Shown here: positions 1 to 6,921 of the stretch, one piece after another | How the letters are laid out: each line of letters begins with the position of its first letter | Position numbering within the stretch: the stretch's first letter is position 1 | Origin: Methylococcales bacterium | GTDB lineage: Bacteria > Pseudomonadota > Gammaproteobacteria > Methylococcales > Methylomonadaceae | Direction of reading: 5' to 3' | DNA length: 9,170 nucleotides | Assembly (NCBI GenBank): GCA_023146575.1 | Contig: JAGLBU010000114.1 | Span: forward strand, 1 to 9,170 | Translations under genes and position numbers: made by a program | Notes under the pieces: model-generated | Told to the model about the DNA's origin: nothing | Seen by the model: the letters and a program-made list of their open reading frames with translations, nothing else | Databases searched by the model: none

Positions 1-1728
1 TTACATTGGTTAAAAGAAGACCAGATAATTTCTGCCAAAGATTATAAAAATTGTAAAAACTATGGCGAACATATTCGCTCTAAACATCCATTAAACTTAA
101 TTGCTGATTGTGAAATTCGCAATCAAAAAAATGCTAATCAAGTGATGACGCTGGAGTTGTTAAGTCAATGGTTGGCAAAAAAAGTAAAACTTCCCTATTT
201 TCATATTGACCCGTTAAAGATTGATGTGGCCTCTGTGACGAGGTTGTGTAGTTTAAGTTATGCCCAAAATCATAATATTTTACCGATTAAAGTCTCTGAT
301 GATGAAGTCATTATTGCTACCATTGAACCGTATCTTCGCAGTTGGGAAATGGATTTTAAAGAAATACAAGCGGGGATGCTTAAACGGGTGATTGCAAATC
401 CTGATGCGATTAAACGGTATTCTTTAGAGTTTTATGCGTTTGCTAAATCGTTAAAAGGTGCTGAAATCTCGGCGGCAGGCAAAGTACAAAGCACGATTCA
501 AAATTTTGAACAATTATTAGAACTGGGGGAAAGTAAAAACCTTGATGCCAATCATCAACATATTGTTAATTTAGTCAGTTGGTTATTGCAATATGCTTTT
601 GATCAACGTGCCAGTGATATTCATATTGAACCCCGCCGAGAGCAAGGGAATGTGCGTTTTAGAATTGATGGCTTATTGCATTCGGTTTATAAATTACCCT
701 CAAGCGTGATGAATGCGGTTATGAGTCGTTTTAAAATTTTAGGGCGAATGAACATTGCTGAAAAACGTTTGCCGCAAGATGGGCGTATCAAAACGAAAAC
801 TCAGGCAAATAAAGAAATTGAGTTACGGCTTTCAACCATGCCGACGGCTTTTGGTGAAAAATTGGTCATGCGTATTTTTGATCCTGAAGTGTTGTTGCGT
901 GATTATCGGCAACTTGGTTTTAGCCCGCGCGAGCAGAAAATTTGGACAAACATGAGTGCTAAAATTCATGGTATTATTTTAGTGACAGGTCCTACAGGAT
1001 CGGGGAAAACGACGACTTTGTACTCAACTTTAAAGCATCTTGCGACCCCTGAAATTAATTTATGTACGGTAGAAGATCCGATTGAGCAAGTTGAGCCGAG
1101 TTTTAATCAAATGCAAGTGCAGGCTAATATTGGTTTAAATTTTGCTAGTGGTATTCGGGCGCTGATGCGCCAAGACCCTGATATTATTATGATTGGTGAA
1201 ATACGCGATGCGGAAACCGCTGACATGGCGATTCAAGCCTCGTTAACAGGGCATTTAGTTTTTTCAACCTTGCACACGAATAATGCCCCTTCTGCGATTA
1301 GCCGTTTATTAAATATCGGTGCGCCTGCGTATTTAATTCAGCAAACTTTATTGGGCATCATGGCACAGCGTTTGTTACGACTTTTATGCGCACATTGTAA
1401 AAAGCCGCACCCTTTAAATGATGAGCAATGGCATGAATTAACCAAACCGTTTACCTTCAAAAAACCTGTGCAAATTTATCAGGCAGGTGGCTGTGTTGAA
1501 TGTCGTCAGACAGGTTATTCGGGGCGGCTAGGGATTTATGAAATTCTTGAAAACAGTGTCGCCCTTCGAAAACTCATCATTAATGATTGTGAAACGCATA
1601 GCTTACAACAGCAAGCGATTAAAGATGGAATGCGGCCTTTGCGCCTAAGTGCGGTCGAAAAGCTGGGCGAAGGTTTAACTTCTTTGGATGAAGTTTTAAG
1701 GGTGACACCTGAAATGATGATGCTTTAA
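1..1728 (+). CDS. GspE/PulE/PilB-family secretion or pilus assembly ATPase (5' end outside window)
   Basis: This is the cytoplasmic hexameric ATPase that powers a type II secretion or type IV pilus-like machine. The frame is open from base 1. The codons before the GTG/ATG at 142-147 read as the T2SSE N-terminal domain (a WL-x-DxxIS-type helix, then HPL), and no ribosome site precedes 142, so the true start lies upstream. Counting codons from base 1, the visible features are: N-terminal domain to about 115; Asp/Glu-containing ASDIHIEP near 200; Walker A GPTGSGKT at 330-337; Asp box EDP at 358-360; Walker B with GE at 399-400; His box GHLVFSTLHTN at 417-427; and a tetracysteine zinc site, C463/C466 and C498/C501. 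The gene ends with TAA and all catalytic boxes are intact. No gspF, gspD or pilin gene is visible, so GspE and PilB roles cannot be separated and no symbol is given. The downstream neighbour is convergent and only 6 bp away. Confidence 0.93.
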   Translation, partial: LHWLKEDQIISAKDYKNCKNYGEHIRSKHPLNLIADCEIRNQKNANQVMTLELLSQWLAKKVKLPYFHIDPLKIDVASVTRLCSLSYAQNHNILPIKVSDDEVIIATIEPYLRSWEMDFKEIQAGMLKRVIANPDAIKRYSLEFYAFAKSLKGAEISAAGKVQSTIQNFEQLLELGESKNLDANHQHIVNLVSWLLQYAFDQRASDIHIEPRREQGNVRFRIDGLLHSVYKLPSSVMNAVMSRFKILGRMNIAEKRLPQDGRIKTKTQANKEIELRLSTMPTAFGEKLVMRIFDPEVLLRDYRQLGFSPREQKIWTNMSAKIHGIILVTGPTGSGKTTTLYSTLKHLATPEINLCTVEDPIEQVEPSFNQMQVQANIGLNFASGIRALMRQDPDIIMIGEIRDAETADMAIQASLTGHLVFSTLHTNNAPSAISRLLNIGAPAYLIQQTLLGIMAQRLLRLLCAHCKKPHPLNDEQWHELTKPFTFKKPVQIYQAGGCVECRQTGYSGRLGIYEILENSVALRKLIINDCETHSLQQQAIKDGMRPLRLSAVEKLGEGLTSLDEVLRVTPEMMML

Positions 1729-1734
1729 AACGAT

Positions 1735-2304
1735 TTACTCATCGGCGCATTGTTTAGCAATATGCTCATCACTCCAATTGCTTAATTTAATTTTTTGAGG
1801 CGCAATTTTAAAGGCTTTATTATTTTTAATACCACGACCTGTAAATAAATTGAGATCGCAATGAAAGGTTTTTTTAAGGTCTAAAGTGTCATAACTGTTG
1901 TAGGTGTAGCCGCCGACCATAAAATTTTTATCACGGTAGGAAACGGTTAAGGTTTGTTGCCAGCGGTTTCGCCCAATGCTGTCATTTTCAGAATTGATTA
2001 ACAATGAGCCGCGCCCTTTTACGGTTAAATTAGGTGGTGTTCCGCCCATCGCGCCCATCCAGACAATATCTTTTTTGTGCGCGAGTGGTTGCAGACCTTT
2101 TTTAGTGGCTAAAAAAATATAAAGTTCAACCACATCTTTATTTTTTATTAAAACAGCGGCATCTAAACGCTTGTCTTGATTCCAGTCGCCTGTTGCAACG
2201 CTGATAGTCTCTGATTTTTTAGCAAGTGTCATAGGGCTGATTGTCATCAGCAATAAAGTCATACATAAAATGGGTTTAGCCTTTAATTTTGTTAGTATTT
2301 TCAT
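1735..2304 (-). CDS. Exported protein with an FG-GAP/VCBS-like calcium-binding motif, function unknown
   Basis: This is a 189-residue protein. The N-terminus is a signal peptide: a basic start (MKILTKLKAK), a hydrophobic core at about 11-27, and likely cleavage after TLA at 28. No lipobox is present, so a periplasmic or secreted soluble protein is expected. Residues 40-48 (D-W-N-Q-D-K-R-L-D) match the D-x-N-x-D-x3-D loop of FG-GAP/VCBS or dockerin-type calcium sites. Only one copy is seen, so this is not a full beta-propeller. The central part (MGGTPPNLTVKGRGSLLINS, then IGRNRWQQTL) resembles a conserved uncharacterised proteobacterial family, by my recollection. C149 and C186 could form a disulfide. 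The ATG at 2304-2302 is chosen over an in-frame TTG at 2310-2308 because GAGG (2315-2312) sits 7 nt before the ATG but only 1 nt before the TTG. It is convergent with the secretion ATPase; whether it is a substrate of that machine is unknown. Confidence 0.8.
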   Translation of the reverse strand: MKILTKLKAKPILCMTLLLMTISPMTLAKKSETISVATGDWNQDKRLDAAVLIKNKDVVELYIFLATKKGLQPLAHKKDIVWMGAMGGTPPNLTVKGRGSLLINSENDSIGRNRWQQTLTVSYRDKNFMVGGYTYNSYDTLDLKKTFHCDLNLFTGRGIKNNKAFKIAPQKIKLSNWSDEHIAKQCADE

Positions 2305-2311
2305 TTCCAAA

Positions 2312-2315
2312 CCTC
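2312..2315 (-). promoter_or_regulatory. Shine-Dalgarno site that decides the start of the FG-GAP-like gene
   Basis: On the minus strand GAGG ends 7 nt before ATG 2304-2302, which is normal spacing. It is too close to the alternative TTG at 2310-2308, so the ATG is the start. Confidence 0.65.
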
Positions 2316-2346
2316 GTCGGTGATTAAAAAACGGTATTTTTCATAA

Positions 2347-2375
2347 ATCATAAGGTTTTTTACAGGTTATGAAAA
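2347..2375 (-). promoter_or_regulatory. Candidate sigma-70 promoter for the FG-GAP-like gene
   Basis: Minus strand: -35 TTTTCA (2375-2370), a 17-bp spacer, then -10 TATGAT (2352-2347). Transcription would begin near 2340 and give a leader of about 35 nt. The -10 matches consensus in five of six positions and the -35 in four of six. The region is AT-rich, so a chance match is possible. Confidence 0.4.
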
Positions 2376-2396
2376 GAAAAAGAATCGTAATGTCTC

Positions 2397-2402
2397 TATA
2401 CT
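2397..2402 (+). promoter_or_regulatory. Candidate -10 element for the STAND/TPR gene
   Basis: TATACT lies 51 bp before the ATG at 2454 in the divergent intergenic region. No convincing -35 is found 16-19 bp upstream (the sequence there is A/G-rich), and no extended -10 TG is present. Either an activator or another sigma factor is used, or the call is wrong. Confidence 0.3.
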
Positions 2403-2453
2403 ATAGCGTTTATTCCTTCTTTCGAGTAGCAAAAACAAAGACACGCGAACCAC

Positions 2454-5222
2454 ATGGCCGAAGAACTCAATAAAGAAGCAATCAAGATTTTAAAAACGCC
2501 CCCTTACATTGGCTTTCCTTTCTATGATCGGGATGATAAAGAATTATTTTTTGGGCGTAAGGACTGTGTTGACGAAATATTAGGCTTGTTAGAAACCACT
2601 AAATTTTTGACGATTATCGGTGAGGCGTATTCGGGTAAAACCTCGTTAATTAAATGTGGCTTAGAAAATTGGATTTTAAAGAATAACGCGGAAATGCCTG
2701 ATAGAAAATGGCATATCGTGAGCTTTCGCCCTGCCTCTGACCCTTATTTACAGTTAACAAAGGCGCTTTTAGAACCCAATGCGCTTGGCGAGGGCTTTAT
2801 TAAGCATTTTGGCAACAAAGAAGATGCACATAAATTTTTAAATCACAATTTAACCTTTGGGAGTCATAGTCTTCACAGCATTTTATCTCATAAACCCATA
2901 CCGACAGGGCATAAATTATTATTGATTTGCGATCAATTTGAAGACTTATTTTATTTGTGGGAAAAAAAACCAAAGATTGCTAATGAGATTGTCGATTTAT
3001 TGATTGATAGCAGTTATCCTGCGCCCTTTAAGAAGAAAACCAGCAAAGATATTTTTGTGATTATTAATTTACGCTCTTCTTTTTTAAACAGTATCCCCGT
3101 ATTTCCAAAACTTGAACAAATCATCCAAAAAAGACTGTATTTACCGCCGCATTTAACTGAAGCAGAGTTAGGAACAATTATCGGTGAGCCTCTTAAGGTT
3201 GCAAGAACCCGCTTGAAGGCCGCGCTAAAAAAACAAGAAGATGCGATAAAACTTAAAAAAATAACCCCAGCAGAAGCGGCAATTGCCAAGATTTATAAAG
3301 ATTCTGTCAAAGAGTCAGATGATTATTATAAAAGTGAAGCCGATAAAAAAAAGAAACCTGGAGCTAAAAAAGCTAAGCCAAAGAAAAAAAAAGAAATAAT
3401 TAGTGATGTGGACCCTAAATTAGTAAAACTTATATTAGCGGATATTAAAGATAAAAAAGATCAGTTACCTTTATTGCAGCATATTTTACGACGAATGTGG
3501 GAATTAGATTTTATTCCAGGTGAACATCATTTTGTAGAGGCACTTTACGGAAAACCTGAGATTCGTAGTATTGATCAAGCACTTGACGCACATTTAGAAC
3601 AAACTTATTATGTGTTAAATGGTAAGCAACTGCATATTGCTGAAATTTTATTTCGCCAGATGACCTTAAGTCAAAAAACTAATTTACCCCCTATTTTACA
3701 TTTTCCTGTAAAACTAAAATTAGTCGCTGATTTATCGGGCAGTGCTATAAAGGATGTGATTGCGGTAGTTGATATATTCCGTACGTTGGAACGCAGTTTT
3801 TTAACCCCCGCTTTACCCGTTAAATTAACCGAAAACATGGAAGTTGATATTGCCCACGATGTTGTTGTCAAGCATTGGAAGCGTATTAAGGGCTGGCAAA
3901 AAAAAGAAGTGGATGCCAAAAAAAATTACGAAATGATTAATGTGAAAGCAAAAGCTTATAAAGAAAAAAAAGGTGATTTATTGCGTGGTAATGAAATTAA
4001 AAAACTTTGGGTATGGTCACAAAAAGAACCGTTTAATAAAGTTTGGGCAAAACACTATAAATGTGATTTTGATAAAATGAAGCCATACTTAGAAAAAAGT
4101 CAATTTCAAAGCCAAAACTTTAAATATTTTTTAGGCACTGCTGCGGGGTTTATTGTTATTATTCTAGGGGTGGGTGTTTATAAATTTTATCAAGAACAAG
4201 TCCGTGAAGATTATTCCCTAGAAGCATTAAAAATAATAAAAAGCCAATCTCTTATTCAGAGTAAGACTAATACGAGTGAAACTGAAAGAACATTTAAAAA
4301 ATTAATTAAACGTAAGTCAAAAAACCCTTATGCATGGATGTATTTAGGCATTGCATTAAAACAACAAGGACGAATAAGCGAGGCAGAAGAAGCGTTACAA
4401 ACCGCGAATGATTTATTGCCAGATAACAGTGAAATTTTATTAGAGTTATCCAAGTTATTGATTGCAAAAAAGGAATATGCGGATGCTTATAAGTTTTTAA
4501 AGGAAGCATCGAATAATATCGGAAATAATTATGAAGAAGATATTTTAGAGTATTTAGGCGATGCGTTAATACGAAAAGAAGGTTTGAAACGTTCAGAGGA
4601 ACAACAAAAAGAAGACTGGGAAGAAGCGGTTGATCACTATAATGAGGCGTTAAGTTATTCCCCTAAAAATGATATTGTATTAAATAAACTCGGTCAGGTA
4701 TTAAGTTTATTAGAACGATATGATGAAGCGATTGAAAAATTAGAAAAAGCACGAGCGGTTGATGGGTATAGTATTGAACATCGACGTGTGTATGGTTTGA
4801 TTTTGATGAAAGTAAAACTGAAAGAGCAAAAGAATCGTTTTTTTGATGCTATTAAAGAGTTTCAGATGGCAGTCAATTTAGGTGGTGGGGCTTTTGATGA
4901 AGATTTGAGAAATTTAGGCGAAGCTTATTTTAAAAATAATCAATTTAACAAGGCCGTAGAAGTGTTTCAATCGGCTATTAAAATCAATCAAGATAATGAA
5001 AAAAATCACCGAAATTTAGGGCGTACCTTAATGGCGCTGAAAAATTTTAAAGGTGCAATGGTTGCATATGAAAATGCGATTAAAATTAACGCCTCAAAAA
5101 GAAATTTAATGAACAAAGCCAGAGCGTTAGAAAAATTAAAACGTTTTGATGAAGCGAATAATTTAAATGCGATTGCGGCAAGAATGAGAGAGAGTGATGA
5201 TCTTAGTACGGATTTTGAATAA
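2454..5222 (+). CDS. Membrane-anchored STAND (nSTAND1-like) NTPase with C-terminal TPR repeats
   Basis: This is a 922-residue signal-transduction ATPase of the STAND class; the signal it senses is unknown. Domains in order: an nSTAND1-type entry motif (PPYIGFPFYDRDDKELFFGR, about 15-34); Walker A GEAYSGKTS at 56-64; Walker B LLLICDQFED ending near 164; a strand ending NLRSSFL with R207; GEP at 244-246; a lysine-rich insert at about 251-317; the helical motif LPLLQHILRRMWEL at about 338-351; and a winged-helix motif from D465 (DIAHD, then KHWKRIKGW) that matches the AHEALLRHW region of nSTAND1 proteins. One transmembrane helix lies at about 558-576. Around eight TPR units follow from N624 to about 915, two of them with insertions. 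No N-terminal effector (nuclease, TIR, protease) is present. The ATG has no clear Shine-Dalgarno, but an in-frame stop at 2427-2429 rules out a longer upstream start at an ATG, and the family motif begins soon after. The stop TAA is doubled. The gene appears monocistronic and ends at a shared terminator. Confidence 0.88.
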   Translation: MAEELNKEAIKILKTPPYIGFPFYDRDDKELFFGRKDCVDEILGLLETTKFLTIIGEAYSGKTSLIKCGLENWILKNNAEMPDRKWHIVSFRPASDPYLQLTKALLEPNALGEGFIKHFGNKEDAHKFLNHNLTFGSHSLHSILSHKPIPTGHKLLLICDQFEDLFYLWEKKPKIANEIVDLLIDSSYPAPFKKKTSKDIFVIINLRSSFLNSIPVFPKLEQIIQKRLYLPPHLTEAELGTIIGEPLKVARTRLKAALKKQEDAIKLKKITPAEAAIAKIYKDSVKESDDYYKSEADKKKKPGAKKAKPKKKKEIISDVDPKLVKLILADIKDKKDQLPLLQHILRRMWELDFIPGEHHFVEALYGKPEIRSIDQALDAHLEQTYYVLNGKQLHIAEILFRQMTLSQKTNLPPILHFPVKLKLVADLSGSAIKDVIAVVDIFRTLERSFLTPALPVKLTENMEVDIAHDVVVKHWKRIKGWQKKEVDAKKNYEMINVKAKAYKEKKGDLLRGNEIKKLWVWSQKEPFNKVWAKHYKCDFDKMKPYLEKSQFQSQNFKYFLGTAAGFIVIILGVGVYKFYQEQVREDYSLEALKIIKSQSLIQSKTNTSETERTFKKLIKRKSKNPYAWMYLGIALKQQGRISEAEEALQTANDLLPDNSEILLELSKLLIAKKEYADAYKFLKEASNNIGNNYEEDILEYLGDALIRKEGLKRSEEQQKEDWEEAVDHYNEALSYSPKNDIVLNKLGQVLSLLERYDEAIEKLEKARAVDGYSIEHRRVYGLILMKVKLKEQKNRFFDAIKEFQMAVNLGGGAFDEDLRNLGEAYFKNNQFNKAVEVFQSAIKINQDNEKNHRNLGRTLMALKNFKGAMVAYENAIKINASKRNLMNKARALEKLKRFDEANNLNAIAARMRESDDLSTDFE

Positions 5223-5226
5223 TAAA

Positions 5227-5254
5227 CAGCTTCATTTTTAGGTATATGAAGCTG
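5227..5254. terminator. Bidirectional hairpin terminator between convergent genes
   Basis: A perfect 9-bp inverted repeat, CAGCTTCAT (5227-5235) and ATGAAGCTG (5246-5254), has a 10-nt loop and starts four bases after the STAND stop. On the minus strand the stem is followed by TTTATTATT, a reasonable U-rich tail for wcaJ transcripts. On the plus strand the tail (CTTGCTTAT) is weaker. The location between two convergent genes supports the call. Confidence 0.7.
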
Positions 5255-5276
5255 CTTGCTTATAGAAACGGTAAAA

Positions 5277-6686
5277 CTAATAAACTTTAGCGCCTGAAAA
5301 ACCTTTAAAAATAGTAAAAAAGATAATTTTAACATCAAGCCAAATTGACCAACTGGAAATGTACTCTAAATCAAAACGAATACGACCTTCCATTTTATCC
5401 ATTGTGTCAGTTTCCCCTCGAAAGCCTTTGATTTGTGCTAGCCCTGTAATACCTGGTTTGACTTTATGACGTAGCATATAACGGCTGACTTCTTTACGAT
5501 AATATTGATTGTGTGCAACCGCATGGGGTCTAGGGCCTACTACCGACATTTTCCCTTGTAAAACATTGATAAATTGCGGTAATTCATCCATTGAGGTTCG
5601 CCGTAAAATAGCGCCTAATGGGGTGACTCTCGGATCATTTTTTGTTGCCTGTGTTACCACACCGCCATCTTCCATGACCGACATAGAGCGAAATTTCCAC
5701 ACGGTAATTTCTTCCCCATTAAAACCAAAGCGTTTTTGCTTAAATAAAATAGGTCCTTCTGACGTCATTTTAATAGCGACTGAGATTGCCGCCAGTAAAG
5801 GGGAAATTAAAATAAGGATAATAAAACTAAAACAACAATCAAAAACACCTTTAAAAAATAAATTAACCCCTTGAAAAGGTGTGTCATAAATACTAATAAC
5901 AGGGATTCCTTTAAAATCATGAACCTGAGAGCTTAAAAGGCTAAAAACAAATAAATCAGGCGCATAATAAACCGAGGCGGTGGTATCTGATAAATCTTGT
6001 ACGACTTTTTGTATTCTTTTTTCAGCTTGAAGAGCAAGGGTTATATAAATAGCATCAACCTCATTATTCTTCGTCATTTGCACTAATTTTTCAATATCAC
6101 CAATAATAGCATCTGGTTTTATATCAACCTTATCTCTATTACTAAGGCGGTCATCAAAATAGCCTACAAATTCAAAATCTAAATTTTTCTCAGTAAACGA
6201 TTTTTCAAGTTCGACACCCAATTTTGTAATGCCAATAATAGCAACACGCTTCACTTTCGGTTTAATGATAAAATTAAGGCTCTTATCAATCACGGCATGA
6301 AAAGCGATAATTTCAATGGGGATAATAGTTACCCAAATAAATAAATAAGACTTATAGGTTTTATTTTCAATAATGTCAAGTGGCGTGATATAGCTCATTC
6401 CAATCATAAAAATAAAAAAAATCCACGCAAAAACGATACCTTTTAAAATATCTAATCGGTAGCTAGTACTTTTTTCTTTATAAAAATCACTGAGTTCTGT
6501 AAAGATATAAAACATAACTGTCGATAATAATAACCACCATGTATGTTCTTCATGAACCCATTGAATTGAATTAAGTTTTAAAAGGTATAATAAGGTTAAT
6601 CCAATAATAGTGGTATCAAATAATCTAAAAAATATATAATTTTTAGAGGTATACGGACGAATCCTGCCCGAATCAGACAGTGACAT
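5277..6686 (-). CDS. wcaJ: Undecaprenyl-phosphate sugar (probably glucose) phosphotransferase, WcaJ family
   Basis: An inner-membrane enzyme that transfers a sugar-1-phosphate, in this subfamily usually glucose-1-phosphate from UDP-glucose, to undecaprenyl phosphate. This is the first step of exopolysaccharide or colanic-acid-type synthesis. It has 469 residues, close to E. coli WcaJ (464). Four N-terminal transmembrane helices lie at about 18-36, 50-66, 82-100 and 113-131, followed by a Rossmann-like CoA_binding_3 domain (about 145-270). The C-terminal catalytic domain begins with a hydrophobic segment containing P296 (about 280-305). It carries FKQKRFG (315-321), VWKFRSM (329-335), DP (351-352), RRTSMDELPQ (362-371), VVGPRP (382-387), PGITGLAQ (411-418) and RGETD (423-427). 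The RGETD-DKM stretch and the KGF C-terminus are typical of WcaJ/PssY rather than of WbaP. A GGGAG ribosome site (6697-6693) lies 6 nt before the ATG. No glycosyltransferase, Wzx, Wzy or export genes are nearby. The symbol is given by family; the sugar is inferred. Confidence 0.9.
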   Translation of the reverse strand: MSLSDSGRIRPYTSKNYIFFRLFDTTIIGLTLLYLLKLNSIQWVHEEHTWWLLLSTVMFYIFTELSDFYKEKSTSYRLDILKGIVFAWIFFIFMIGMSYITPLDIIENKTYKSYLFIWVTIIPIEIIAFHAVIDKSLNFIIKPKVKRVAIIGITKLGVELEKSFTEKNLDFEFVGYFDDRLSNRDKVDIKPDAIIGDIEKLVQMTKNNEVDAIYITLALQAEKRIQKVVQDLSDTTASVYYAPDLFVFSLLSSQVHDFKGIPVISIYDTPFQGVNLFFKGVFDCCFSFIILILISPLLAAISVAIKMTSEGPILFKQKRFGFNGEEITVWKFRSMSVMEDGGVVTQATKNDPRVTPLGAILRRTSMDELPQFINVLQGKMSVVGPRPHAVAHNQYYRKEVSRYMLRHKVKPGITGLAQIKGFRGETDTMDKMEGRIRFDLEYISSWSIWLDVKIIFFTIFKGFSGAKVY

Positions 6687-6716
6687 AATAAACTCCCATT
6701 CATAAATGATTAAAAT

Positions 6717-6778
6717 TCAAGTTATAAAGTCAAAGCAGTCTGTCCACATAGAATAAAAGCTATCAACCATTAACTTGA
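6717..6778. repeat. 8-bp inverted repeat in the wcaJ leader region
   Basis: TCAAGTTA (6717-6724) is mirrored by TAACTTGA (6771-6778), with 46 bp between. It lies in the 235-bp region between ctaA and wcaJ, downstream of the candidate wcaJ promoter. It could be paired operator half-sites or the base of a leader RNA stem, but 8 bp in AT-rich DNA may also be chance. Confidence 0.35.
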
Positions 6779-6846
6779 GCTACAAAGATACCAGATTACG
6801 CTTGTAAAGAAAGCGGCATCTAAATAAATTTGTGATTTTAATCCAT

Positions 6847-6874
6847 AGTATAGATGAAAGATTGTTTATTTCAG
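6847..6874 (-). promoter_or_regulatory. Candidate sigma-70 promoter for wcaJ
   Basis: Minus strand: -35 CTGAAA (6874-6869), a 16-bp spacer, then -10 TATACT (6852-6847). Transcription would start near 6840, giving a leader of about 150 nt before the wcaJ ATG. The -10 matches consensus in five of six positions and the -35 in four of six. Apart from this promoter and the inverted repeat at 6717-6778, the gap 6687-6921 holds nothing I recognise: no ORF, tRNA or clear terminator for ctaA. Confidence 0.4.
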
Positions 6875-6921
6875 TAGATATATATCACAGTTAACGGGTG
6901 TGTATAAAGGGATGTGGGTTG

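Noticed and set aside
755..955. Alternative plus-strand frame within the secretion ATPase
   Set aside because: It overlaps the conserved core of the ATPase in another frame and has no domain.
1729..1800. Terminator between the secretion ATPase and the FG-GAP-like gene
   Set aside because: Only a short, bulged TTG/CAA stem is visible near 1747-1765, with no U-tract. The gap is 6 bp, so termination probably occurs inside the opposing gene.
3014..3919. Open frames on the minus strand inside the STAND gene (3014-3289, 3671-3919), and similar ones at 4306-4509 and 5006-5338
   Set aside because: They lie wholly or largely within a well-supported coding region, show no domain or ribosome site, and their composition reflects the antisense of lysine-rich codons.
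2454..5222. The STAND protein as an established anti-phage Avs
   Set aside because: No nuclease, protease or other Avs effector domain is present and no defence genes adjoin. STAND membership alone does not show defence.
5509..5874. Plus-strand open frame opposite wcaJ
   Set aside because: It is antisense to the conserved catalytic domain of WcaJ, with no independent motif.
6829..6892. Possible CRP-type operator (TGTGA near 6830, TCACA near 6885)
   Set aside because: The half-sites are about 50 bp apart rather than 6, and neither has a matching partner.
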